Part shown: positions 46,296 to 56,678 of the stretch, in pieces
How the letters are laid out: each line of letters starts with the position of its first letter
How positions within the stretch are numbered: position 1 is the stretch's first letter
Assembly: GCA_002682825.1 (NCBI GenBank)
Contig: NOKP01000009.1
Span: 1,488,001 to 1,552,000, forward strand
Direction: 5' to 3'
Source: Neonectria sp. B-13
Lineage: Eukaryota > Ascomycota > Sordariomycetes > Hypocreales > Nectriaceae
DNA length: 64,000 nucleotides
Program-made: the position numbers and the translations under genes
The notes under the pieces: model-generated
The model's input: the letters and a program-made list of their open reading frames with translations, nothing else
Database searches by the model: none
Told to the model about the DNA's origin: nothing

Positions 46296-49111
46296 ATGCT
46301 TGCCTCTCGACAGGTTCTGGGCAACATTGCCCGGAGCCGCGCCATTGTTGGCGGTGCCTCGAGCATCCGCCGCATGGCCACCGTCTCCGACAGCCCTCTG
46401 GACAAGAAGGTAAGCTTCACTCTGGCATGATCCGCTGCGGATATGCGCGTGTGTGTTCTGGCGCATGGGGGGGGGGGGGAGCTCACGAGTGAGCTCTCAC
46501 TCACATGCTGTTGATGTCACTGCTCGCTGCCCACACCCCGCTACGACAACCGTGGCTCTCGCTCTCTCGGCAACACCGGCAATGTAGCAACGAAGTACAA
46601 GACTCCGCGATAAACAGTTTCAAGAACGAGTCCAGTACAGCAAAGTCAAGAGCAGCAGCAGCAGTGACATCAAGCGCAGATAACACTCAGAACATGATTT
46701 TTGAGATGTAATGGAGGCTGACTCGCGCCCTCGTTGGCCCCGCTGTATAGGTCCGCCAGAACAACTGGGAAGAAGGCAACTTTATCAACTACAAGAAGAT
46801 GTCCGACAACCTCGACATCGTCCGCGCTCGTCTCAACCGACCCCTCACCTATGCTGAGAAGATTCTCTACTCTCACTTGGATGATCCCCATGGCCAGGAG
46901 ATCGAGCGTGGTAACTCTTACCTCAAGCTCCGACCTGACCGTGTTGCTTGCCAAGATGCCACCGCTCAGATGGCCATTCTCCAGTTCATGTCTGCTGGCA
47001 TGGACTCCGTCGCCAACCCCAGCACCGTCCACTGTGATCATTTGATTGAGGCCCAAGTTGGCGGTGCCAAGGATCTTGCCCGTGCTGTCGATATCAACAA
47101 GGAGGTCTACGACTTCCTGTCCAGTGCCTGTGCCAAGTACAACATTGGTTTCTGGCGTCCCGGCTCCGGTATCATCCACCAGATCCTCCTCGAGAACTAC
47201 GCTTTCCCCGGCGGTCTCCTCATCGGCACTGATTCCCACACCCCCAACGCTGGTGGCCTCGGCATGGCCGCCATCGGTGTTGGTGGTGCTGATGCCGTTG
47301 ACGTCATGGCCAACCTCCCCTGGGAGCTTAAGGCCCCCAAGGTCATCGGTATCAAGCTCACTGGCCAGCTCAACGGCTGGACTTCTCCCAAGGGCACGTG
47401 ACTTCCCCACAACTCTCCACAAATAATATGGTCAATGCGCTAACAATGAGCTACAGACATCATCCTCAAGGTCGCCGATATCCTGACCGTCAAGGGTGGT
47501 ACCGGCGCTATCGTCGAGTATTACGGCTCTGGTGTTGACGCCATCTCCGCCACCGGCCAAGCAACCGTGTGTAACATGGTCAGTTCTCCCTTCCCTAAAC
47601 CTCGACAGTGATACTAACAATCAATCTTGCAGGGTGCTGAAATTGGCGCCACCACCTCGGTTTTCCCCTTCAACGAACGCCATTACGACTACCTCGCTGC
47701 CACCAAGCGAACCGAGATTGGTGACTTTGCTCGCGCATACTCGCACGGTCTGCGGTCGGACGAAGGCGCCGAGTATGACCAGCAGCTGGAGATTAACTTG
47801 TCGGAGCTTGAGCCCTACATCAACGGCCCCTTCACCCCCGATCTGGGCACCCCCATTTCCAAGTTCAGCCAGGCCGTCAAGGACAACAACTGGCCCGAGG
47901 AGCTCAAGGTCAGTCTGATTGGCTCCTGCACCAACTCCTCGTATGAGGACATGTCCCGTGCCGCTTCCATTGCTCGCGATGCCCTCGACCACGGCGTCAA
48001 GTCCAAGGCTGCCTTCGTCGTCTCTCCCGGTTCCGAGCAGATTCGTGCCACCATCGCCCGTGACGGCCAGCTCCAGACCTTCGAGGAGTTTGGTGGAGTC
48101 GTCCTTGCCAACGCTTGCGGCCCCTGCATTGGTCAGTGGGACCGTCGCGATGTCCCCAAGGGTACTGCCAACTCTATCATCTCTTCCTTCAACCGAAACT
48201 TCACTGGTCGAAACGATGGTAACCCCGCCACCCACTCCTTCGTTGCCTCTCCCGATCTGGTCGTTGCCATGGCCATCGCCGGTTCCCTCCACTTCAACCC
48301 CTTGACCGACACCCTCAAGGACAAGGACGGCAAGGACTTCAGGCTCTCCCCCCCTACCGGAAATGGTCTACCCGAGCGTGGCTATGACCCAGGAAACGAC
48401 ACCTACCAGGCCCCTCCCAAGGACCGATCCAGCGTCGCCGTCAATGTCGCCCCTACCTCCGACCGCCTCCAGCTCCTTTCCCCCTTCAACGCCTGGGACG
48501 GCAAGGATGCCCTCGACCTCCCTATCCTCATCAAGGCCAAGGGCAAGACCACCACTGATCATATCTCCATGGCTGGTCCTTGGCTCAAGTACCGCGGCCA
48601 CCTCGACAACATCTCCAACAACATGTTGATTGGCGCCATCAACGAGGCCAACGGCGAGGCCAACAAGGTTGAGAACTACACCAACGGCGAGTGGGGCGCC
48701 GTCCCCGCCGTCGCCCGTGACTACAAGTCCAAGGGCATTCGCTGGGTTGTTGTTGGTGACTGGAACTACGGTGAGGGCTCTTCCCGAGAGCATGCTGCCC
48801 TTGAGCCCCGTCACCTTGGTGGCCTGGCCATCATTACGCGATCCTTTGCCCGTATCCACGAGACCAACCTGAAGAAGCAGGGCATGTTGCCCCTGACCTT
48901 CACCGATCCCGCCGACTACGACAAGATCAAGCCCACCGACCGTATCGACCTTCCCTGCACCGAGCTCGAGGTTGGCAAGCCTTTAATCATGACCGTCCAC
49001 CCCAAGGAGGGCGAGTCCTTCAAGGTTCCCTTGTCGCACACCTTCAACGGCCCTCAGATCGAGTGGTTCAAGAACGGCAGCGCTCTTAACACCATGGCTA
49101 AGAAGAACTAA
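46296..49111 (+). CDS. ACO1: Aconitate hydratase, mitochondrial
   Basis: Interconverts citrate and isocitrate in the TCA cycle using a [4Fe-4S] cluster; in yeast also binds mitochondrial DNA. Four exons: 46296-46409, 46751-47393, 47457-47578 and 47633-49111, 785 residues. [18 protein letters not shown] is a mitochondrial presequence. Cluster ligands are C392 ([10 protein letters not shown]), C455 and C458 ([10 protein letters not shown]), with the spacing 63 and 66 known from the mammalian enzyme. Other signature parts are [13 protein letters not shown] and [23 protein letters not shown]. Intron 2 begins AAGG/GCACGT and ends CAG: a GC-AG intron, required to restore SPKDIILKVA. Intron 1 is long (341 nt) and holds a G13 run beside a palindrome. 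Confidence 0.97.
46467..46496 (+). repeat. G13 homopolymer followed by a perfect palindrome in ACO1 intron 1
   Basis: Thirteen G in a row at 46467-46479. GAGCTCAC, a GA spacer and GTGAGCTC follow at 46479-46496, a perfect 8-bp inverted repeat. It lies in non-coding intron sequence. Confidence 0.75.
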
Positions 49112-50672
49112 ATGTCGGGAACAAAGGATGAAGATGAGGAATGATTCGGGTCACAATGGCGTATAATCCTGCATGCTCTTGGGTTTGATTTTAAGAGCGC
49201 AGACTGTAGAGGGGACCTACATGAAGGACGGTGTTGGTTATACACTGTCGTTTGTCCCATGTTTTTCTCTTTACACATTTGTAGGCACGGGAAGAGCCCA
49301 TGGTTTTTATAGGTTGTACAAAACAAACAGTTAAAACAATCCGGTCCCTTGGCCTTAACATGTGAACTTACTTGAGTAGTATCAAATGTGAGTATAATAT
49401 GTCGTGAATTTGACGTTTGAGTGTACAGCTACTTACCAACCTGTGGCGTTCCAAGTAGTACCAAATGCTTACCAGGCATGTTAAACACGTCTTCGAAATA
49501 TAGGGAAATAGCTAAGAATAGTTCGTGTTCAGGTTAGGGCCGTAGTTCATGTTAGGGATTAGTGATTTATGTTAGGAAGAAGCGATTTATGTTAGGAATA
49601 AGGGTGTATGTTAGGGTACTTATTATATGGACGCTGCCATGCATGCGGGCATGCCATTGTCTCTTTAGTCATCAAGTGTGCAAGTTCGGGTTCAGCGGCG
49701 CAGAGTCTATTTAGCAATGTAAGAACCAGATAACATTCTGAACCAGCCGGTGAGTTTCAGTTTGGGATCTCTCATGCGCCGTTGCGTCCTTCGTGTGTGG
49801 CCCTTCTAGCAGACTGGGACTGGAATTAGGTTACCCTTCTTGTCGCGGGGGTGATAGTGGGTGTTGAGGAAATCAATGACGGCCAGAAGTTCGCAGCGAA
49901 GAGGGGGCTGGCGACGTCACTGGCGACGGAATCGTTGCTCCATCCTCGTCCTGTCTGCGATGAATCCCTGTCTGTGATGACTTCGCTGCACTGGAGGAAA
50001 GGTGGGATAGCAAGAGATGTGTAGAACAATGGGATATAGGCAGAGCCTGTGAGAACGATAGCTAGGTGTGCGTGTGTGTTAAAAGTTGGGTGGATGAGCA
50101 TTTTAAAAGTATAGTCCTAAGAAAAAGCAACTATGCCATTAGCCCTGGGCTAATACATTGTATTTATCTATTTTCTGGGGCTGAAGGCCTTGACTGGCAG
50201 GGTGACCTGCCTAACACCCCTAAATCTACAGAGGACCGAGTGGATAACTGTCATTGTCGGGCAACACAGCTTGATATGCCGCGAGCGTTTCCTGTTTGGC
50301 ATGCGCGCCCCCCCCTTACCTCCTTAGTCATCATGTGGCGTTGTGAGTGGCACCCTTGGTCCGCGCTGCCTTACCTTAAATTAAGTCACATGGCGATAAG
50401 ACCAACGGGTCTAACTGCAGCCCAAGTTATCTGTCCAGTTTCCGCTTGTCCATCCCAGCATTGAACCGATCCAACTTTTGGGACTTGTTGCTTATAGAAA
50501 CGAGGGGATAGGGTTGAATCGCAGTCCCAAGACGCGACGCTCGGAGTATTCGACTCCATCGACCAACGACATCCCTTCCGAGCAGACCCTCGAAAGTCGG
50601 CAACCCTCCTGTCGCGTGCGCCAACCTCCACCGAACGTCCCGGCTGCTCCGCGCAGTTCGACTCGCATCGAC
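49112..50672. other. ACO1-RBD2 intergenic region
   Basis: About 1.56 kb. It starts with the ACO1 3' end, then an AT-rich stretch (49330-49640) that includes the degenerate tandem repeat described separately. The part before RBD2 is mixed. An in-frame open stretch runs from about 50478 into RBD2, but no ATG precedes 50673 in it. No separate gene is supported. Confidence 0.5.
49521..49618 (+). repeat. Degenerate ~20-nt tandem repeat with TTAGG(G) in each unit
   Basis: About five units, each ending in GTTAGGG or GTTAGGA. The middle ones are nearly identical (GATTTATGTTAGGA twice, 20 bases apart). The unit is about 18-20 nt. TTAGGG is the fungal telomere hexamer, but here it is embedded in a longer unit rather than repeated directly, so it is not a telomere. 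Confidence 0.6.
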
Positions 50673-51717
50673 ATGCCGAGCGTACAAAGCTTCAACACTC
50701 TCAGAGCCCGCTCTTATGTGTCCCGGCTCCCGCTCTTTACCCGGGCAATAGTGGTGATCATATTTGGGTTCTGGGTGGCGGGATTCCAGTCGGTAGTGGA
50801 CTTGCAGGCATGGGGGGCTTTGATCCCTGATCAGATTAGCATCTTCGCAGGTGAGTTTCTGCCCAGAGCTGCTCGATTTGACCCTGGTGTATGTGCTGAC
50901 TTGAAATGCGTGGCAGCATACCGCCTATCGACGTTCCCACTAATCCACTTGAATTTCCTCCATGCACTCCTCAACGTCTTGGCATTGACGCCGCTCATGG
51001 AGAGGTTCGAGGGCGAGTATGGAACTTTGACGACGCTGGCTCTGTTCTTTGGACGTAAGGACGAACCGCTGAACCTTGGCTGTAGATATTGTGTGGCTGA
51101 CTTGTCTTAGCATTGACGACGATCCCGGGAGTGCTATACGTGTTGATCGAGAGAGGGGTCTTCCGGGCGAACAACGAGGTTGTTGGTGCGAGGTGAGAGA
51201 CTGTGGCCGAGAAGCATACCCTTTGGTTTGGAATGTCGCTGACGGTGTGATGGCAGCTTATGGGTGTTCCTGTTATTGGGCATGGAGGCGATCCGAACGC
51301 ACAAGACGAACCCGCATCTCATCATTGGCACGCATCATATCCCTACCTGGATTATGCCGCTATTCATGATCTTGGTTGTGGCCGCCTTGGTTCCGAGGAC
51401 CAGCTTCCTGGGTCATCTGTGCGGCGTGGGTGTCGGATATCTCGGTAAGTCTTCTGTTTGTCAACGGGTCAAGTTGTAAGCTGACCGATGGTACCCCTAT
51501 TGCAGCTGGACTCGGGTATGTGAAGTTCCTTGCCCCTCCAGAGTGGGCGCTTCGCTGGATCGAGTCTCGCCTCAACTTGCTGGCAATCCTGCCGCACTAT
51601 GTCAGCGTCGACCAGAAGACGTACGGCCGGTTTGGTGTCCTCCCAACAACCAACCGGTCTGGTCCCGGCGGGAGCGCGACGGAGCTTGTGGGAACCACGC
51701 AGCGCCTGGGACCATGA
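50673..51717 (+). CDS. RBD2: Rhomboid-type intramembrane serine protease Rbd2
   Basis: Golgi-type rhomboid; orthologues in fission yeast and Aspergillus cleave the sterol-response factor SREBP. Five exons: 50673-50850, 50917-51054, 51111-51192, 51257-51444 and 51506-51717, 265 residues. Membrane spans include FTRAIVVIIFGFWVAGFQSV, HLNFLHALLNVLALTPLMER and LTTIPGVLYVLIERG. The probable catalytic serine is S133 in VVGASLWVFLLLG, its codon split by intron 3. The partner histidine is H186 in SFLGHLCGVGVGYL. The C-terminal cytosolic tail (RSGPGGSATELVG) follows. All introns are GT-AG. The start was chosen because it gives the family N-terminus and is the first ATG in frame. Confidence 0.9.
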
Positions 51718-52459
51718 GCATGTATATGCATGCGCTCGGGGAATGGCACTGCATTATCTTTTGTATTATAGAGTGGCATTGTACTTGGGAAACATTTCTG
51801 GGTCACTGGTTGGCATGGCATTTAAAAGAAGGGATGCTGGATGGGAGGATTTGTCGGGCGGTCTTGCTTGACCAACTCTATTACCAGCGTGGTTGGTTAG
51901 GTTGGATGGGATAGGAGCAACTTGGAATGCCGTCATGGGTTACATGGAGGCAGCGATGATGGACCGGAGGCGCTTAATTGACTGAAAGCACTCAGGGATG
52001 CATTCATCAAGCTGGTTGTGGGTGTTGGGCTGTTTCGTATATTTGCTGCAATATGGGTATGGGGTTTAATAGCCTGCTTAATCTACATACATAGGTACTA
52101 AACGTATTCGTTTGTACATGTCTTCATGGTGACGATGTTTCCGTGATATATTGCCACGGCCTGAGAGAATCTTATTGACGGACGCGTGAGCACGTGCGCA
52201 GGCGACGGACCTGCCAAACAAGCCACATGTCGCATCGGCCTCCCCCCAGGGCATCGGTGCCCCGGGCTCTGGGCGGGTCGCTCCTTCTGGACTGCAGGCT
52301 GAGCTGTGTCGTGGTCGGTCGGTACGTACCTCCAAGTGCGCTTCGTGGTGACACTGGGATCCGTATATGTCCACGGAACTTCGTCTTGACGACAGCTTAG
52401 AGGATTGAGTGTCCCGCGGAGTCGCTCGTCACTCGTCGCGTAAACGGATTTTGTCAACC
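51718..52459. promoter_or_regulatory. RBD2-GAA1 intergenic region
   Basis: 742 bases between tandem genes. It holds the RBD2 3' end and the GAA1 promoter. A few open frames on the minus strand have no recognisable content. No gene is supported. Confidence 0.5.
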
Positions 52460-54537
52460 ATGTCGCGACTGCTTTGTGAGTATATCCCCCGCAGCCTCCC
52501 GTCCTTCCGCCCTCCGCTGTGCCTGGCCTGTTGCTAACCCTGAGTTCTCCGTCTTCCAGCTTCGGCGATGTCGCTGCGCCGCGACCCGCGCATCCTCAAA
52601 CTACCCCCTTACGTGTCCTTCCTCTGTATCTTGGTCGGCGTCGTCTGGCTCTTCCTACTCCCGCTCAACAACTACTCGCGCCGCACATACATCTCCGAGA
52701 ACGCGCTGCTGCCCGGCCAGGTACACACCTACTTCGGTGGGAGCGAACAGCATGTCCTGCGAGCGTACCGGCACGAGGTGGACGAGGTTGTGGGCCTAGA
52801 CAATTACCAGTGCGTTTGTTGTGGGTGCCCGAGGCTGAGAGTACGTGATGCTGATTGCGAATTGGCAGAATCAACGACAAGCTTGAGGAGATCCTGACTG
52901 GCGTCGGGCTCAAGGTCGGTCGCCAGAATTATACCTACCACTCGGCGGGCGATGAGTACTCTGGCCAGAACCTGTATGCCATTCTTCAGGCTCCCCGCGG
53001 TGATGCCACTGAGGCTATCGTTCTGGTTGCCGCCTGGAAGAACGTCGAGGAGCAGCTGAACCGCAACGGCGTGTCCCTGGCTCTGACCTTGGTCCGGTAT
53101 TTCAAGCGTGCGTATTCCAGAGTGCGTGGAGGGCCATGCGGAGCTAACATGTGAATATAGGCTGGTCTCTCTGGTCCAAGGATATCATCCTAGTTGTTCC
53201 ACCGGACAGCAAGACGGGCACCCAGGCCTGGGTTGATGCCTACCATGACGCCCACAACCCCGAGCTGGTAGCTCCCCTGCCTCTCAAGTCTGGAGCTCTC
53301 CAGGGTGCCATCGCAATCGACTATCCCCAGGAGCGCCACTTCAAGGCTATCCACGTCATCTACGATGGTCCCAATGGCCAACTGCCCAACCTGGATCTCA
53401 TCAACTCTATTGTCAACATCGCCGGCGGCCAGATGGGCATGACCACCTCGATCCAGCAGATGAAGCAACATACCAATAGCTACCCAGACCGTCTCCAGAC
53501 AATGCTCCGTGGCATGGTGAAGCAAGGTCTTGGGTATGCCGCCGGCGCCCACAGCAGCTTCATTCCGTACCACGTCGACGCCGTCACACTTCAGCCCTAC
53601 GGCGAGGGCTTCCAGGACGAGATGGCCATGGGTCGGCTGGTCGAAGGGTCTTTCCGCAGCCTCAACAACCTCCTGGAGCACCTGCACCAGAGTTTCTTCT
53701 TCTACCTCCTGATGCAGACCGACCGCTTCGTCAGTATCGGTACCTATTTACCAAGTGCTATGCTCCTGGCCGCCAACTTTACCATTATGGCCATCTCATT
53801 GTGGGTCAAGAGTGGTCAGTCGACCCAAGGATCTGACAAGTCCAAGTCGAAGGGCAAGGGCAGTGGAAAGAAGGGCGCAAGCACCGCGTCGTTGATAGCG
53901 GCGCAGGCTGAGGGCCGCGATTTATTCCTACCCCTGGCCATTGTCGCCGTGTGCCACGCCCTCTCCGTGGTGCCGCTCTATACCTTCAACCGACTACCCG
54001 CTAGTGCAAGTTCTCCTAACCCCCCTGTTCTCATTCAGAAGACCATGCGAAACGAAGTGGCTTACAATACTCTAGATGCTTGCCCCCGCTTTCGCCATCT
54101 TCTCCGTCATCTCGGCAACCATCCCCGTCATAATCTCGTACCTCATGACCGTCTTCCACAAACCCACTACCCAGCATTTCCAGCTCACGAAGTCCTTCTC
54201 CCTCCTCGTCCTCGGCATGTGCCTCTCCACGCTCGCCACGCTCAACTTCTCCCTCGCCTTCCTCATCGGCGTCCTCGCCTCCCCTCTCAGCTTCGTCACG
54301 CCCGTCAAGAACGCCGGTACCCGCTGGTCCCTTGCCGTTCTGCTCAACGTCGTCGCTCCACCCACCGTTGTCTATACTGCCGCTCAGATTTGGGGAGTCA
54401 GCATTGCGGACCTCCTGCGTGAGGCGAGCTTCGGCTGGAACGTGTGGGGAATGTACACACCCGTGCTGATCTGGTGTCTCTGGTGGCCCGCGTGGTTGGT
54501 GGGTGTCATCAACGTGATTGGGACGCCCTCTGTGTAG
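52460..54537 (+). CDS. GAA1: GPI transamidase subunit Gaa1
   Basis: Part of the ER GPI transamidase that attaches GPI anchors to proteins. Five exons: 52460-52475 (16 nt), 52560-52809, 52869-53107, 53161-54005 and 54076-54537, giving 603 residues. The first membrane span is LPPYVSFLCILVGVVWLFLL; then comes the highly conserved SENALLPGQVHTYFGGSEQ. A luminal M28-peptidase-like region follows (GDATEAIVLVAAWK, WSLWSKDIILVVPPDSKTG). Several C-terminal spans end at GVINVIGTPSV. The last intron is best read as GC-AG (AGT/GCAAGT at 54006). The next exon is fixed at 54076 by an in-frame stop just before it, and phase 0 is required. The only nearby GT donor in phase (54027, GTTCTC) would leave a 49-nt intron. 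The 16-nt first exon is inferred; an ATG at 52568 is an alternative start. Confidence 0.9.
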
Positions 54538-54819
54538 AGGTCGGATTACCGGCGCTTCTCAGAAGGCCAGCTTTTATTGATCATGTGTAACAACACGCTA
54601 TGTGAATGGAACAGAGACTTTAAAAGGTGTTTGTTTGGGATTGGAGGGACGGCCACAATTGGCGTCGCAGGAGACATCAGGTTAATAGCCGCCCCTGAGC
54701 ATGGGAGCAATATCTGCCCGAATAGAGGTTTCTATTGTCTATATTGTACATTTGCCTCTCATTTTTGGTCTCATACCAACGTCTCCGCAGCCGCTCTGCG
54801 GGAAGTCCCTGGCGATCAT
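54538..54819. other. Convergent 3' region GAA1 / RPN9
   Basis: 282 bases shared by two convergent 3' ends. No gene is seen. Confidence 0.5.
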
Positions 54820-56106
54820 TTACGCTGCCCACACATCCTTGCCGGCCGACTCGATCCAGTTACCAAGCTGGTTAACACTCGAGTCCCAGTCGAGTAGTCT
54901 CTGGCGCATGGCGGCAATCTGCTTCATGTCGAGCACCTTGGGCTGAACCCAGGTGATGTGCGCTACACCGTCCACCTGGTCAATGGTTCCCCGTAGCAGA
55001 CCCAGACTCAGGGCCTTCATGATGAGGTGCTCAATTTCCTCGGGGCGGACCTTGGTCTCCTGGGCGATCGTGGTAAAGGACATAGCTCGGTCGTGGGGAG
55101 GTCGGCGGAAGACGGCCTCGGTCAGCGCGGCGAGGTAGATCTTCTGGCGGAGCTGAACGGAGTGATGGTCGAGTAGCTTGTTGGACTCGACACGGTCGGC
55201 GAGAACGTCAAAGGCGGCGAGGTCTCCGCGGTTGAAGGCGAAGAGGAGGTCTCGCATCCAGGAGTGCTCGCTCTTGGCGAGTACATCGAGGATGGGATGT
55301 AGTAGGAGTTCGCCGAAGTTGTAGATGCTCGTGGAGACGAGAGCGGCGATACTCAGGTGGTAGGCTCGCTTGTGACGCTCGGCAGGCGAGAGGGAGGCCA
55401 GGTCAATGCAGGCAAGGTAGAGGAGGGCGGTGCGGTAGTAGTTGGAGAAGTCCATCTTGCGCTGGAGGTGGGCTGAAGTCAGATGTATGCCAACATGATG
55501 GATAAGAGTGGGAGAGGGAATCGGAACGTACCTGGTAGTAGGTGGCATTCGCATCGTAGAAAGCGGCGTGGACAACTGACTCGACGGAGTCAAAGGAGTC
55601 CAGTATCCTCTCCGCATTATCCAAGTCCTTTCGTGCGCCATCCAGGTCTTCCAGATCCAGCTTCACTCGGGCAACAGCGACTGAAGCAAAGACGAGGGCG
55701 TCTTGGGAGTTCTCGTTGTCAACCTTCTTAGCGACGGCTTGCAGGAAAGCCAAACGCTCTTCATCGTCTGTAGGAAGGGGAAGTTCGGTCAGCACAATGT
55801 TGGGCGTCCGGAGTCGGAGGAGCCCGATGACAACGTACCCTCGCACTCAGTCGCGGCCTTAAGGGCGAGATCAACGAGCTTCAGCTGGTTAATTTTGTCT
55901 GCGAACTTGAGGATGAAGACCCTGTAGAAGGGCAGCCGTTGAGGGGCGCTGCCGGGGTGGCTGAAGAACTCGACGAGAGCATTGGTGAGCTGGTGCCACA
56001 GCTTGCGCTCCCAGAAGTTCTCGAAATCGAGGATGAGGGGCTGGAGCTCCTCGGGAGCCTCGTCTCGCTGCTCGGCGAGGAAATCGGGGATGGCGTCGGC
56101 GCTCAT
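54820..56106 (-). CDS. RPN9: 26S proteasome regulatory subunit Rpn9
   Basis: Non-ATPase subunit of the proteasome lid (PSMD13). Three exons: 55839-56106, 55532-55767 and 54820-55461, 381 residues, the usual size. The N-terminal helical repeats include LILDFENFWERKLWHQLT and LPFYRVFILKFADKINQL. The middle has MDFSNYYRTALLYLACIDL. The C-terminal PCI domain includes RQKIYLAALTEAVFRRPP, the winged-helix part TTIAQETKVRPEEIEHLIM and the end VHITWVQPKVL-like segment (HITWVQPKVLDMKQIAAM). Both introns have donor GTACGT. It is divergent from the complex I gene, with 572 bases between start codons. Confidence 0.95.
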
Positions 56107-56678
56107 GATGGGCGCGTGTGGGTGGGTGTTGTATGTGGTGGTGGTGACGGTGGGTGTGATTGTGTGTTTGTGGCAGGGCAGCGGGTAGCTTGCACCTCAC
56201 CGAGCTGGGGATGTGGTTCGAAAATGGGGACTTGACGTCAGAGAGATTCGCGGATCGCAAAGAGGGAGCCTAGTTTGCGTGAAATCCGCTTTGACGGCGG
56301 ATAAAGCGGTGACGATGGGGAGAGATGAGGTCGTTACGGAGGTGGTTGTTGTACGTAGTACGTAGTAGGTCGTTGGTAGGTTCTAGTTCCAAGCTCATCA
56401 ACGCGGCTGGCAGGCAGCCTGGTGTGTCGCAACCTCTAAATGCGCACGGACCATTCCTGTCACCTCCACCAAGTGGAAGCAGAACACAGTGGACGGCACA
56501 GTGGACAGGCATGCAACAGAAAGCTCCGGATAACTCGTGACCTTACACGTGACTCGAAATTAGCGTCCCCGGAGCCGACCTTCGTTCCCGAGCATCACCA
56601 AACATTGCTGTTGCGACGAACCCAGGCCAATTGAGAGGGACCGCAGCCTTATCCCGCGCACTCTGGTCAATCGCAAGC
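56107..56678. promoter_or_regulatory. Divergent promoter region RPN9 / NUO-40
   Basis: 572 bases between two divergent start codons. A repeated GTACGTAGTACGTAGTA sequence is seen at about 56351-56367. I did not find a clear proteasome-associated element (GGTGGCAAA). No gene is supported. Confidence 0.5.

Noticed and set aside
49521..49618. Telomere or chromosome end
   Set aside because: TTAGGG units are separated by other sequence and normal genes lie on both sides.
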